Positions 27,421 to 37,304 of a stretch of 64,000 nt of DNA are shown here, in pieces. The stretch comes from Lysinibacillus sp. PLM2 (lineage in GTDB: Bacteria; Bacillota; Bacilli; Bacillales_A; Planococcaceae): positions 2,416,001 to 2,480,000 of the forward strand of contig AP025689.1 in assembly GCA_023168345.1 (NCBI GenBank). The letters run 5' to 3'. A model generated the notes under the pieces. It was given only the letters and a program-made list of their open reading frames with translations. It had not been told where the DNA came from and made no database searches. Positions within the stretch are counted from its first letter, which is position 1, and every line of letters starts with the position of its first letter. Both the position numbers and the translations under genes were made by a program.

Positions 27421-27723
27421 TTAGGCAAACCATTCTCCTCTTAATAATGTTCCATAAAATGGTTCGTCGTAATGCTTATCCGATTCTTCAACCCCTGCCA
27501 TTACTCTTTCTAACTTTCTGATTCGTTGAGTCAATCCATCATCGGTTCTGTTAGAAAACAATTCCACGTGGTTTTTTCTAATTAGAGTTATGACCTGTTC
27601 AGCAGCCTTTTCCCACGTTCCAAGAATTTTGTACCACGCTCTATAAGTTTCTATATAATCTGATAATACCTTGTTGTGTTTGATTTCCCAATCAGCATTT
27701 CTCCAATGTAATAGTTCTGACAT
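27421..27723 (-). CDS. Hypothetical phage protein
   Basis: 100 residues, Trp-rich and charged (MSELLHWRNADWEIKHNKVL... YRAWYKILGTWEKAAEQV) with a RIRKLERVMAG helix. Located between tail-fibre genes and the lysis set; no domain recognised. Confidence 0.65.
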   Translation of the reverse strand: MSELLHWRNADWEIKHNKVLSDYIETYRAWYKILGTWEKAAEQVITLIRKNHVELFSNRTDDGLTQRIRKLERVMAGVEESDKHYDEPFYGTLLRGEWFA

Positions 27724-27799
27724 TCAACATCCCCCTTCTCAGATTCGAAACAGTATATGGAGAAATGGGGGATAAAATGACATAAAAAATAACGCTAGC

Positions 27800-27943
27800 T
27801 TATGCTGCGTTTGCTTCGTTTACTACTTCAGTTACAACTTCTTTCAAATTATACAACTCTGGAACATCTTCTAAAGTATAAGTACCTGTCAAGACTAAAC
27901 TTACCCAAACCTTAACTAATCCGCTATCTTTTGTAAATGTCAT
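27800..27943 (-). CDS. Small protein downstream of tail fibre
   Basis: 47 residues, MTFTKDSGLVKVWVSLVLTG, then YTLEDVPELYNLKEVVTEVV. GGGAGGA lies before the ATG, inside the end of the preceding gene. Very short proteins in this place are common in Bacillus siphophages (compare XkdX, which is not similar). Confidence 0.7.
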   Translation of the reverse strand: MTFTKDSGLVKVWVSLVLTGTYTLEDVPELYNLKEVVTEVVNEANAA

Positions 27944-27944
27944 T

Positions 27945-28208
27945 TTACATTCCTCCCATTGAGATTAATAATGTTAATTCAGCAATTGCTTGTTTATTTA
28001 CTTCGTTTTCAAATTGAATTTTATTAAATTCTTCTTCGTCAACTTGGGTATAAACCTTTTGCACTGGCCTTGGCTCATCACCGAAAATTAGATAGTTACC
28101 ATCTATCAAATTTTCTTCTGCTAATAAAATTTTGTCGGAATGTTGAGCAATAATTGAATCGCGATCTTCTTGTGATACATATTGTATTCTAATTTCCAAA
28201 ATTATCAC
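27945..28208 (-). CDS. Tail-associated hypothetical protein
   Basis: 87 residues with a beta-rich centre (NYLIFGDEPRPVQKVYTQVDEEEFNKIQF) and a helical end. It overlaps the tail-fibre gene by 4 nt, so it is probably a fibre accessory or chaperone of XkdW type; that is inference from position. Confidence 0.7.
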   Translation of the reverse strand: MIILEIRIQYVSQEDRDSIIAQHSDKILLAEENLIDGNYLIFGDEPRPVQKVYTQVDEEEFNKIQFENEVNKQAIAELTLLISMGGM

Positions 28209-29977
28209 CCCACGGTTAAGTAATTTGGATTGATTCCAGTTTTAAAATATAACGATGTGATATGGCATGTGAATGTGAAAGTATCTGTAGTTGGATCCTC
28301 TGCTCTTCCATATATACTAAATATGTCATTTGCTGAAACTGAAAAATCTTGTGTCCAAACGGTTTCGTCATTAGAATCGGTTACAGTTCTAACAGTGCCA
28401 ACAGCTATTCCATTTTTATAAACTACATAATAGGAATTTTGCGGTAGTCCACCCAACAAAGCCCTCGTATAACTTGCTGTAAAAGAAATTCTGATTGTAC
28501 CTCCCACAAGAAATGTGAAATTAGGAGTCAATTTCACATAAGTGGTTGTGCGATTAGAAATCTCAAAACCTTCTGGAGCACTATATAAATTAAATGTATT
28601 ACCTGCAGCTATTTCTTTGGGGTTAAGTGTACCATTCACACCAAATAAATTTTTACCACTTCTTATATTTGATGGAATTAAATCAGCGTCACCAAGAATA
28701 GTAATCGCACTTGAATAATACCCTGCAGCTTTTGTTTGATTAGTTGTTCCTGGTGTAACTGTTCCGCCAGCTCCACGATTGGGCATTGTTCCAGATTTCC
28801 CTGCAATAATTGTTCCTGTTAAAACTTTCGAAGCTTCGAAATCCACAGCTTCTACAAAACCATTCCCATCATGATACCCTTTAGGAATAATCTGATTTGT
28901 TTGCTTAGGGGTAATTATCATTGCTCCGCGATTCGGCATAGCACCGATTAAGTCTCCACTATCAGACACCGCTGTTTTACCTTCTAACAAATCATTATCT
29001 GTCGCATTTCCACCACCCCCTTCACCCAACAAGTAAAAATTTCCGTTGGAGTATCTTAATGAATAAACTCCACCAGCGTTAAATAATTTAACGTTAGTGC
29101 CATTTGCTTTTAAGACAAATATGGGTCCATTATTATCAACGTTAACTGTTACATCGTCTGTACTGTCGGCATTGATTGTAAGAATTAACCCCATACCTTC
29201 TACATATTCGTTAATCGGTGGATCTAATGTAACAAAATAATTGTTACCATCATTTGTAGTCGTCGCGATTGCTGGATGTTTTACATAGTCCTCAATATGA
29301 GCATTGATTTGATTCTGTAAATCCATTGCTACGTTAGTATTTAGAATATCTTTAACAGATTGGAACCAATTATCAAATTCCGTTTGTTCAAGTGCTCGCC
29401 ATTGTTCAAAATCAGTCGATTCATTTTGAGTAAATTGATTAAACCAACTTAAATATTGATTATATAAAGTTGTTGTATCAACTTGGTCTACAGTCCCGTG
29501 GACAATACCACATAAATCTGTATTTAGTCGTAGGTCAGTAATGTTAGCTTGTGTGATTGTCGTTGCGCCATTATTAATAAGCACATCTGCTAGAGCTAAC
29601 TCATATGCATCAGCATCACGTTGTAATGTAGGTGCAACCGGATTACTTGAGTACTCACCTTTCTTTATTGCTATTTCTATTTCACGTGTTGGATAGTTTA
29701 ATCGCATGACGATGCGATCAATGCGTTTTAAAACTCCATCTGCAATATCGTGCTGTAGGATGTAATCACTGTCATTAACTACGTAATAACCATTTATCCA
29801 ACCTTTTCCGATTTTCACAATAGTTTGCATGCCTGTGCCTTCCACAACCTGTAGATTTGTGGAGGGATTCGGAAATACACCATTTCCGATGAATGATGCG
29901 AAATACTCTGCAAACCAACGTGCATCGTATCGTCTATCGCCATTTACACTGTTGAAAAATCCACTTTTTATGGGCAT
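28205..29977 (-). CDS. Tail fibre / receptor-binding protein
   Basis: 590 residues. The N-terminal 200 (GFFNSVNGDRRYDARWFAEYFASFIGNGVF) match baseplate-anchoring domains of siphophage fibres; the middle repeats MPNRGAMIITP, MPNRGAGGTVTPG, typical of trimeric fibre shafts; and the C-terminal ~130 residues are beta-rich, probably the receptor tip. Overlaps its neighbours, in the expected place after the Gp37-like gene. Confidence 0.82.
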   Translation of the reverse strand: MPIKSGFFNSVNGDRRYDARWFAEYFASFIGNGVFPNPSTNLQVVEGTGMQTIVKIGKGWINGYYVVNDSDYILQHDIADGVLKRIDRIVMRLNYPTREIEIAIKKGEYSSNPVAPTLQRDADAYELALADVLINNGATTITQANITDLRLNTDLCGIVHGTVDQVDTTTLYNQYLSWFNQFTQNESTDFEQWRALEQTEFDNWFQSVKDILNTNVAMDLQNQINAHIEDYVKHPAIATTTNDGNNYFVTLDPPINEYVEGMGLILTINADSTDDVTVNVDNNGPIFVLKANGTNVKLFNAGGVYSLRYSNGNFYLLGEGGGGNATDNDLLEGKTAVSDSGDLIGAMPNRGAMIITPKQTNQIIPKGYHDGNGFVEAVDFEASKVLTGTIIAGKSGTMPNRGAGGTVTPGTTNQTKAAGYYSSAITILGDADLIPSNIRSGKNLFGVNGTLNPKEIAAGNTFNLYSAPEGFEISNRTTTYVKLTPNFTFLVGGTIRISFTASYTRALLGGLPQNSYYVVYKNGIAVGTVRTVTDSNDETVWTQDFSVSANDIFSIYGRAEDPTTDTFTFTCHITSLYFKTGINPNYLTVG

Positions 29978-31101
29978 TATCTCTTAACCTCCCTTTTTAA
30001 CTTATCAAGTAAGGTTGGAATACTTGTTCCAAACTCTAATGCTAATTCATAGCCATCTCTTGTATAAGTCTCTTTTGCTGTTACAACTCTTGAGTGTGTA
30101 ACAATTCCAAGGTCATCATTTCGAGTGGTCACTTTGTCACCCAAGAAATAATGTTCGTTAAAAATAAATTGAGAGTACAAATCAATGTTACTCTCAAATG
30201 TTCGTATGCGTTGATAGTCAGCTAGTCTATTTTGACCTCGCTCTTGTAACAACGCATGATATTCAGTTTGTGGAATGGTTACTTCTGTTCCATCCTCTTG
30301 ACGGTATTTAGATTGTAAATCACGGGCATCAACAAACAATTCTCTACGATTAAAACCACTCAAGGAATCATTGACTTTTACAACTGTGCGCTCTACCCCT
30401 TCGCCTTCTCCAGCAACATAAGCAGTCGATTTATAGTTTGACTTATCATCCACGTATGATTGCTTTGTAACGTTGTCAAACGCTTTTGCAAAGATTACAG
30501 GTTGATTCATAGATTGTTCAGTAGTTCTATCAATCCCCATATAAGTGCTAAATACGTATTTTTTTGCTTCGTGATTCATCAGTATTTCAAAAGAAACTTC
30601 ATACTTATCGCATATCTCCCACAAAGCTTCATCCAACTGTCTATTGTTATATGCTTCATCTGCAGTAATGTTTATACCATCATTCACCCCTAATACAAGA
30701 TTAGGGATAATTCTATTTGTATCATTAGGGTTAATCGCATTTGCATTTACAAAAGCTTTAATAACATCCTCAATGTTACCTTTAAAGTACTGCTGTCCTC
30801 TGATTATTCGCCAATTCAACATATAGGATAATGAATATGCAATCACTTCAATCTGTGTAGCAGCTTCATCGAAATATTGTGGAGTTTCAACGATATATCC
30901 ACGAGTTATATCAGTAGACTTAGTGATAATTCGAAAATCGTCACTTAAAAGTAAATCAGCATTTTCTTTTGTGCCATCCACAGTGAGATGCAATTCTGAA
31001 TGCTTTTTATAGTTCGATTCAAGGTATATTTCCTCATAGGTATCAATTATGCCTAACCGGTTGAAATCCTTATCAAACACGTATAATTCAATTGAATTCA
31101 T
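29977..31101 (-). CDS. Gp37-like siphovirus tail protein (Tal region)
   Basis: 374 residues matching the ReqiPepy6 Gp37-like family: N-terminal beta domain (IELYVFDKDFNRLGIIDTYEEIYLESNY), then the gp27-like hub fold (YNNRQLDEALWEICDKYEVSFEI). It forms the tail-tip hub after Dit. Confidence 0.85.
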   Translation of the reverse strand: MNSIELYVFDKDFNRLGIIDTYEEIYLESNYKKHSELHLTVDGTKENADLLLSDDFRIITKSTDITRGYIVETPQYFDEAATQIEVIAYSLSYMLNWRIIRGQQYFKGNIEDVIKAFVNANAINPNDTNRIIPNLVLGVNDGINITADEAYNNRQLDEALWEICDKYEVSFEILMNHEAKKYVFSTYMGIDRTTEQSMNQPVIFAKAFDNVTKQSYVDDKSNYKSTAYVAGEGEGVERTVVKVNDSLSGFNRRELFVDARDLQSKYRQEDGTEVTIPQTEYHALLQERGQNRLADYQRIRTFESNIDLYSQFIFNEHYFLGDKVTTRNDDLGIVTHSRVVTAKETYTRDGYELALEFGTSIPTLLDKLKREVKR

Positions 31102-31104
31102 GCC

Positions 31105-31992
31105 CTATACCCCCACAAACTGATTCGTAAACGACATGGACACTTCTAAATTATCTATACCTTCTTCTGCATCGTAGCGGAATAAGTTGTCTCCAGGATT
31201 CAACTGTATGAATGTAGATGTTAGATCAACCGCATAGAATATGTTTGATTGAACATTATTACGAGTGAGCGTTACAGTCTTTTTACCGATGTAAGTTGAC
31301 ACATCAATCACATCTCCGCCAACCATGTCAAAATTCAATTTCAAAGATTCATAGGTATTGATATTAACAAGAGATGGATTTTTAACACTGGCCAACGCCT
31401 TAAATCGTATAATCATACCCGTTTCAGTGTCACCGTTGTTAAATACATTTTCAATAAGCGATTCGGAACGATAGCCCATCTCAATTCCTTCTGATGGTAT
31501 TTCCAAAGGGAATTCGAACGCTCCATTCCAAACTGCGATATCCACAACAGATGAAGTAGAAGAATAAATAAAAGGATCATCACAACTGAATTGCAACAAT
31601 CCTTTTTGCCAAGCCCCATTATCATTTTCAAATCCTTGTGGAAGGCTTGGTGCTGCAACTAGATTAGCGTTTAGATAATACGTTTCTTGACCTTTAGTAG
31701 TTAAATCAAGTCTCATAGGGTTGTGTTTTGGATTAAACACTCTAAATAACTCACGTCTACGTTCTTCCATCCACCAATTTTCACGATGGTTGTAATCAAT
31801 GAAAAACGATAAGTCAAACTCACGAATATCTAAAACCGTCAGTTGATAGTTAGCACCATCACGAGTAGATTCAGAATAACTTACATTTGCTGAAAGATTA
31901 CTTAAATCTAATCCATTTGTTAATTGAAAATGGCGACCGAATTCAATCGAATCGCCATTACTATTTGTAATCTTTAATTCTTTGACTATCAT
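31105..31992 (-). CDS. Distal tail protein (Dit)
   Basis: 295 residues of the siphovirus tail-component family: an N-terminal beta belt domain (VKELKITNSNGDSIEFG, LSFFIDYNHRENWWMEERRRELFRVFNPKHNPMRL) and a C-terminal galectin-like part. Forms the hexameric ring joining tail tube to tip. Immediately after the tape measure gene. Confidence 0.88.
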   Translation of the reverse strand: MIVKELKITNSNGDSIEFGRHFQLTNGLDLSNLSANVSYSESTRDGANYQLTVLDIREFDLSFFIDYNHRENWWMEERRRELFRVFNPKHNPMRLDLTTKGQETYYLNANLVAAPSLPQGFENDNGAWQKGLLQFSCDDPFIYSSTSSVVDIAVWNGAFEFPLEIPSEGIEMGYRSESLIENVFNNGDTETGMIIRFKALASVKNPSLVNINTYESLKLNFDMVGGDVIDVSTYIGKKTVTLTRNNVQSNIFYAVDLTSTFIQLNPGDNLFRYDAEEGIDNLEVSMSFTNQFVGV

Positions 31993-32003
31993 TCGGCCAC
32001 CTC

Positions 32004-35000
32004 CTAGTTAAGCTGAAATGCTAATCTTCTTAGAGTACGTTCCATTTCACGAGATCCGCTGTTTTGAGTATAGATATTTACAGCAGGTAAGTTGAAATTT
32101 CTTGAATTGTCTATTGAAGTTGCGGAAGATAATGAACCAACAAAACCGTTCATTGTAGAATCTGCAAGTTTAGAAGATGCATTGGCTACTTTTGAAACCA
32201 TTTGATCCATGCCATCAATTAATCCTTGGCCAATAAAAACACCAATTCCTTTCATTACACGTGATGGTGAATTAATATCAAGTGCATCTTCAATTTCGTC
32301 TCGTATTCTGTCAGCAATTCTTCTAGCTTGTCTCATAAGTGATGATTCCATCGATGCTAAACCATCCGATAAACCTTTCATAGCGTTAACACCAATATCG
32401 TGCATACCGCCAAATCCTTCCTCTGCCGATTTAGTGATAGCTTTAATAGATTCTACCCATTCTGTTTCAAGTTTCGCTAATTGGGCAGCTGAATCAGCAT
32501 TTAGTTGGACCATAGTCGCTTGATTACTTAACCGTATTCCTTCTAATTCACTAACAGCTTGTTCTCTAGCAAGTTGCGATTTTTCCTTATATAAATCACT
32601 GTATTTAGATAATTGATCGTCTGTCATTTTATTTAAAGCTAATACTTCGGCGAGTGCATCAGGACCCATTTCAGTCAGTTCTTTAAGTAAGCCTTCGTCA
32701 ATTGCTTTTGTTGAAAGTTCCTCAATAGCTTCCTGCCATGTTTTAAATCCTTCTACTTGTGATTCGAGATTTCTAATTAACTTAGTTCCAGACGTTGCGA
32801 ATTTTATATCGAATTCATCAAATAGACCTGTGAAATTCATCAATGACTTAGCTCGGTCATCCACAGCTTTTGTGTAGGTTTCAGTTAATTCTTCTTCTCG
32901 CTTCTTCAACTCTTCATTAACTTCTAGGATTTTAGTAGAATACTGTTCATTAATTGATAAAATTTCATTATTTAGATTACTTAATGCATCTCTATATTCG
33001 ATTTGAGCTTTTATTTTTTCTTCTGTACCACTTTCAAAATAATTAAGTGATTCTTCCCAAATTCTCACTTCATCCACAAGCGATAATTGTTCCAGTTCTT
33101 TTTTAGTACTTAAAAAGTCTTTAATACCTTCTAACTTTTGATTATCAATGTCTTTAAGGATATCAGCGACTTTTTCAGCATACTCTTTTTGCTCATCTGC
33201 AGTTTTTTTAGATGCTTCAGTTACAATTTCAGATATTTCTTCCGCGCTATGTTTATTTACTTGTTCGATAACATCATAAACTGCCTTCGTTGTATTTTTA
33301 GCAGATATAATACTGCCATTAATTAAAGTTGCATCAACATTTCGCATGGCTTTATCAATTAATGGAATACCTGATTCAATTCCTTCTGCTAACCCAGCGC
33401 TAATCCAGTAACCAATTTGTTCAGTTACACGGCTTGGGCTGTGGATGTCTAAACGTTTACGCAATGTATTTTCAATGCCAGAACCTACACCAAGTACCGT
33501 ATTCATTACTGAACCACTTGCCGAACGAATACCGACATTTAAACCGGCCATTGTATCAGAGCCAATTTGACGTAAGTCTGAACCGACTAACGATAAGTCG
33601 CTCGAAATCTTCAATTCATTGGATAATAGGTTTTTCGTTGTTGTATGGTTATAAATTTTTGTTCCTTTTGGTAGATTAAGAAGTTCTTTTCCTGTAGCAC
33701 CTAAAATTGTTCGTGTGCCATCTGGTAATTTTGCTAATTCGTAACCTTCTTCTCCGACCCAGGATAGACCGCCCTTAAAATTCGGATTTCCTCTAGCGTT
33801 GCCGCTGATTCCCAAATTTGACAATATGTTTTGGAATGTAAGTTTTACTTTTTTCGTGACTTCTTCTTTGAGATCTTTGTTAATTTCGTCAGTTTTTCCG
33901 CCATCATCAATGTTTACAAACTTATCAACTTCTTCACCTAGAATTTCATTTAATTCATCAGCTTTATTAATATTAGCTTGGATTTGTGTTTGATGCTTTT
34001 TCAACTCTTCAAGTTGCTTTTGTTCTTCTTCTGTAAGACCTTTCTCGGTTAACTTTTTAGCTTCTAATTGTTTTATTAATTCAGCATTTTGATTATATAA
34101 ATCTTTCATTTGCTGATACTGTTTACCCTGTTCGCCAGTGATTCCAACTTCAGTAGCTAAAATATCTAAATATTGATTGTATTGGCTATCCGTTAATGCG
34201 ATTTGTTTATTTAAATTTGCTGCTTCTTTCGTTTGTTCCTCAAATATTTGTTGGTGAGTGGATAATTCAGACTCTGTGCCTATAAGGATTGTATCTTGAT
34301 CGTTAATCTTCCCACGTAACAATTCTCGTTGTTCTCGTAGTTGATTGATTTGTTGGTAAGAGTAATCACCAATATTCGCTTCCATCATTGCAATTTCAGC
34401 AGATAAATTATCGTATTCACTTTGCAATCGATTCCGCTCTGCAGATTGTTCGTTTAGAGTAGCTGTTAAATTAACAATTTCCCTATTTGCATCTTCAGCT
34501 CTTTTACTTGCTTCAGCTAATTTATCGTAAGCTTCTCCCGCATTAAAAAGATTATCGATCATCTGTGATTCAAGTTCAGCTTTTGCTAAATTCAATTGTG
34601 CATTTGTAGCTTCTACAATGGAATCTTTATATGCAATAACTGCATTTCCTTTAGTATCAAATGCTAATTCAACTGCAGGTGCGTTCTTTTGTAGTTCTGC
34701 ATCTAATCCAATCATGCGATTTAATTCTTCATTTGTTAAACCGCTTGCTGTTTCCAATTCCGATTGACGTTTTTGCAATTCGGCCAACTTATCATCAGAG
34801 GTTGTAGAAGCAATTTGATTTTGCAAGTCCTTGAATTCAAGCATTTGGTCATTTGTGAGCTTAGATTTGTCTCGAAGGTCTTCATATTCAGATGCAAGTT
34901 CATTAGCTGCTTTTGCTTGTTCGAGTGTTGCAGTTGCATTTTCAAATCCTTCTTCTTGCATTTTAATAAGTTCTTCAGTGGTAACATTTAATTGGTCTGC

Positions 35001-36722
35001 TAATGCGATAGCGCCCATCGTAAGTCCACCAATACCAACCGCTGCTAATGTTACCCAACCGGCAGGACCACTCATTACACTTAAAGTCTTGTTTAATAGA
35101 CCGCCTTTTGTAGAAGCTTCAGCTAATGAACTACCAAACTTTAATACACTACTTGCACCATTGGCTATCATTCCACCGCCGGCTAATATAGGACCTCCTG
35201 CAGCCGCAATTCCAGCAAGTGTAAGAATAAATCCTTGACCCTCTTCGCCTAAATCTGCGAACCATTTTGTAGCACGTTCTAATCCTGCTGATAATTTAGG
35301 TAGCCATTCTTCCGCAATGTCTAACAGGTTTTGTCCAATTGGTTCTAATCTTAATTGGGCTTCACGGAGCATTTGTTGCCAACGTTCACTAAAAGTCTGT
35401 TCTTGGGCTTCCGCCATTCTGCTCATCGTACCGTTAACGTCTTCCAATTCTCGATTCACGGTCTTCAATGAAAACACTGCATCTGCTTCTAAATCTTCAA
35501 ATTTCGTACCAAACAAGTCAACTCCGATTTGGTTAGCTGCCACTTGGTCATCCATTTTTTCTAATTCGGACAAAACTGCATTAGATACATCTTTGACTGT
35601 TTTATTTCCTTTTAAGAACTCCGTCCACACTTTTTGAGTGGACTTGCTCATTTTCGTCATTGCTTCATCTGTCGTTTTAGAGCCGTCTTTTAATCGGATT
35701 TGGAACTCTTTCATCACATCATTGATGTAATCAAGGTTATATACACCCTCTTTAGTTCCATTAATCATTAATTCAAAGTATTCTTCTGCTGTATAGCCCA
35801 TGTTTGCAAACAAAGAAGAATACTCTGCTAAGTTATCAAACATTTCATTACTAAAGTTCAAGCCATTTCTAGCACCATACGCCATTAAATCAAATGCCTT
35901 TTGCGATTCAAGACCGAAATTGGTCATTAGGTTATTTCCTGCTCTAGTAACTTCGTTCACATCAGATTCAAATGTTTCAGCAAGAATGATTGCATTTCGA
36001 GTGACTTCTTCAAGCTCTGCTTCATCATTAATGCCCTGGATATTTTGACGTACTCTAATCAATGCATTCGATACCGAATCTAATGAATCGCCAAAGCCAC
36101 GTGCCCAAACATTTTCAGCCACATTTGCAAATCGTTCGGATTCTTCTGCGGTTATATCTAAACTGTTCTGAATCTTTACTTGTGCATCTTCGAATTGAGT
36201 AGCAAGCATACCTACCGCTACTCCTGCAGCAGTTATTGGAGCGGTTAAACCAACAGATAATTTACTTCCTATATCCGTTAATTTACCACCTACATTCGCA
36301 AAACTTGTACTATAGCTATCTAGTTTTTTACTAGCTTGTAGCCATTTATTCGATTGTTTTTCGAGTTCATCGGTTACTTGTTTTAATTGAGTTTCTAGTT
36401 TGTTATATTCAGCTTGAGCTTTATTGACAGCTGTTGCAGCACGTGCAAGTTGCGCATCAGTAGCTTTACCACTAGCCACCAATTCATCATATCTTTTACG
36501 TGTTTCTTGCAATTTAATAGACGATGCATCGAGCGAACGCTGTAATATATCTTGTTTCTTTGATAAGCCCTCCACAGATTGCTCATATTCAACGCCTTTA
36601 TTTCTTAAAGCCTGTAATTCTCCACCCATCGCTCTCATGTTCTGATTTACTTGTGATATGGTGCCGTTAAAATTGGCGGCATTAAGTGACAAGCTAACCT
36701 CTAATGATCCGATTTCTGCCAT
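32004..36722 (-). CDS. Tape measure protein
   Basis: 1572 residues, the largest phage gene. Long coiled coils at the N-terminus (KQDILQRSLDASSIKLQETRKRYDELV) and middle, a TP901-type core (FGDSLDSVSNALIRVRQNIQ), hydrophobic helices near residues 500-570 (GFILTLAGIAAAGGPILAGGG), and repeated IRDEIEDALDINSPSRV-type motifs (LDIHSPSRV appears also near residue 1110). It sets tail length: a common estimate of 0.15 nm per residue gives about 235 nm. Start at 36722 with GGTAGGTG upstream. Confidence 0.93.
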   Translation of the reverse strand: MAEIGSLEVSLSLNAANFNGTISQVNQNMRAMGGELQALRNKGVEYEQSVEGLSKKQDILQRSLDASSIKLQETRKRYDELVASGKATDAQLARAATAVNKAQAEYNKLETQLKQVTDELEKQSNKWLQASKKLDSYSTSFANVGGKLTDIGSKLSVGLTAPITAAGVAVGMLATQFEDAQVKIQNSLDITAEESERFANVAENVWARGFGDSLDSVSNALIRVRQNIQGINDEAELEEVTRNAIILAETFESDVNEVTRAGNNLMTNFGLESQKAFDLMAYGARNGLNFSNEMFDNLAEYSSLFANMGYTAEEYFELMINGTKEGVYNLDYINDVMKEFQIRLKDGSKTTDEAMTKMSKSTQKVWTEFLKGNKTVKDVSNAVLSELEKMDDQVAANQIGVDLFGTKFEDLEADAVFSLKTVNRELEDVNGTMSRMAEAQEQTFSERWQQMLREAQLRLEPIGQNLLDIAEEWLPKLSAGLERATKWFADLGEEGQGFILTLAGIAAAGGPILAGGGMIANGASSVLKFGSSLAEASTKGGLLNKTLSVMSGPAGWVTLAAVGIGGLTMGAIALADQLNVTTEELIKMQEEGFENATATLEQAKAANELASEYEDLRDKSKLTNDQMLEFKDLQNQIASTTSDDKLAELQKRQSELETASGLTNEELNRMIGLDAELQKNAPAVELAFDTKGNAVIAYKDSIVEATNAQLNLAKAELESQMIDNLFNAGEAYDKLAEASKRAEDANREIVNLTATLNEQSAERNRLQSEYDNLSAEIAMMEANIGDYSYQQINQLREQRELLRGKINDQDTILIGTESELSTHQQIFEEQTKEAANLNKQIALTDSQYNQYLDILATEVGITGEQGKQYQQMKDLYNQNAELIKQLEAKKLTEKGLTEEEQKQLEELKKHQTQIQANINKADELNEILGEEVDKFVNIDDGGKTDEINKDLKEEVTKKVKLTFQNILSNLGISGNARGNPNFKGGLSWVGEEGYELAKLPDGTRTILGATGKELLNLPKGTKIYNHTTTKNLLSNELKISSDLSLVGSDLRQIGSDTMAGLNVGIRSASGSVMNTVLGVGSGIENTLRKRLDIHSPSRVTEQIGYWISAGLAEGIESGIPLIDKAMRNVDATLINGSIISAKNTTKAVYDVIEQVNKHSAEEISEIVTEASKKTADEQKEYAEKVADILKDIDNQKLEGIKDFLSTKKELEQLSLVDEVRIWEESLNYFESGTEEKIKAQIEYRDALSNLNNEILSINEQYSTKILEVNEELKKREEELTETYTKAVDDRAKSLMNFTGLFDEFDIKFATSGTKLIRNLESQVEGFKTWQEAIEELSTKAIDEGLLKELTEMGPDALAEVLALNKMTDDQLSKYSDLYKEKSQLAREQAVSELEGIRLSNQATMVQLNADSAAQLAKLETEWVESIKAITKSAEEGFGGMHDIGVNAMKGLSDGLASMESSLMRQARRIADRIRDEIEDALDINSPSRVMKGIGVFIGQGLIDGMDQMVSKVANASSKLADSTMNGFVGSLSSATSIDNSRNFNLPAVNIYTQNSGSREMERTLRRLAFQLN

Positions 36723-36757
36723 GTTGTTCACCTACCTTTTATTGGGCAAATAAAAAA

Positions 36758-37227
36758 TCACAGCCATGGAATATCATCAGCTGTGACCTCTTCAATTTCT
36801 TCTTCAAAACGAGATAACTCAAACCAAAATTTAATGTCTAGTTGGTCAATTTCGTGTTGTTTATACCCTTGTTTCATTAAATTCTTATAAAAGATCCGTA
36901 TGCTATCATAGGCACTCCTTGTTACTTTCCCTCGTCTTGACCATCTATTACAGCTAACCCTTCAAGACCAAGCACTTCATTAAAGATACGCATTAATTCA
37001 CTATTAATTTTTCCTGCAGGTATACCTTCCCACAGTTCGTCCAAAGTAAATTGGTTATCAAAAACAGTTACAACATATTCAGCTAATTTATCTAACGATT
37101 CCAGCAAAGACACTTCTTTGCCTTTATCTTTTTCATTCAATTCCAATGCTTTTCTAAATTTACGAGCTGATATAAAATCAGTCACAAATTCCTTTTCCTT
37201 ACCATCAATTCTTAATGTGATTTTCAT
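36758..37227 (-). CDS. Tail assembly chaperone GT, -1 frameshift product
   Basis: Frameshift product of the following chaperone gene. A GGGAAAG heptamer at 36925-36931, in register (GAG GGA AAG), lies directly before the TAA of the first frame; a slip to -1 continues with VTRSAYDSIRIFYKNLMKQG and ends DDIPWL at the TGA 36758-36760, adding 55 residues. The same heptamer and order are used in phage lambda G/GT. The extension is otherwise an unexplained ORF with no start of its own that fits. Confidence 0.85.
36922..37227 (-). CDS. Tail assembly chaperone G
   Basis: 101 residues from ATG 37227 (GGAGAG upstream), MKITLRIDGKEKEFVTDFISARKFRKAL, the usual N-terminus of siphophage TAC proteins, ending DGQDEGK. 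Between tail tube and tape measure; the short form made without frameshifting. See the GGGAAAG slip site at 36925-36931. Confidence 0.9.
   Translation of the reverse strand: MKITLRIDGKEKEFVTDFISARKFRKALELNEKDKGKEVSLLESLDKLAEYVVTVFDNQFTLDELWEGIPAGKINSELMRIFNEVLGLEGLAVIDGQDEGK
36925..36931 (-). promoter_or_regulatory. GGGAAAG programmed -1 frameshift site
   Basis: Heptamer G GGA AAG in frame, one codon before the TAA stop of the chaperone gene, with an open -1 frame of 55 codons downstream. Identical to the lambda G/GT slippery site. Confidence 0.88.
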
Positions 37228-37272
37228 ATTCAATCTCTCCTTATCGTTAATCACTTAGCTTAATAGAGAAAA

Positions 37273-37298
37273 AGCCCTCCACACTTTTGTGGAAGGCT
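37273..37298 (-). terminator. Hairpin between tail tube and chaperone genes
   Basis: AGCCCTCCACA (37273-37283) with TGTGGAAGGCT (37288-37298), one mismatch, with A and T tracts outside the stem. Its arms are copies of the prophage TGTGGARG motif. Perhaps lowers chaperone and tape measure expression relative to the tail tube. Confidence 0.8.
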
Positions 37299-37304
37299 CA
37301 AAAA

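Noticed and set aside
36758-36870. Independent small gene MKQGYKQHEID... after the chaperone
   Set aside because: Its ATG has no ribosome-binding site, while the in-frame GGGAAAG slip site gives a complete explanation as a -1 extension.
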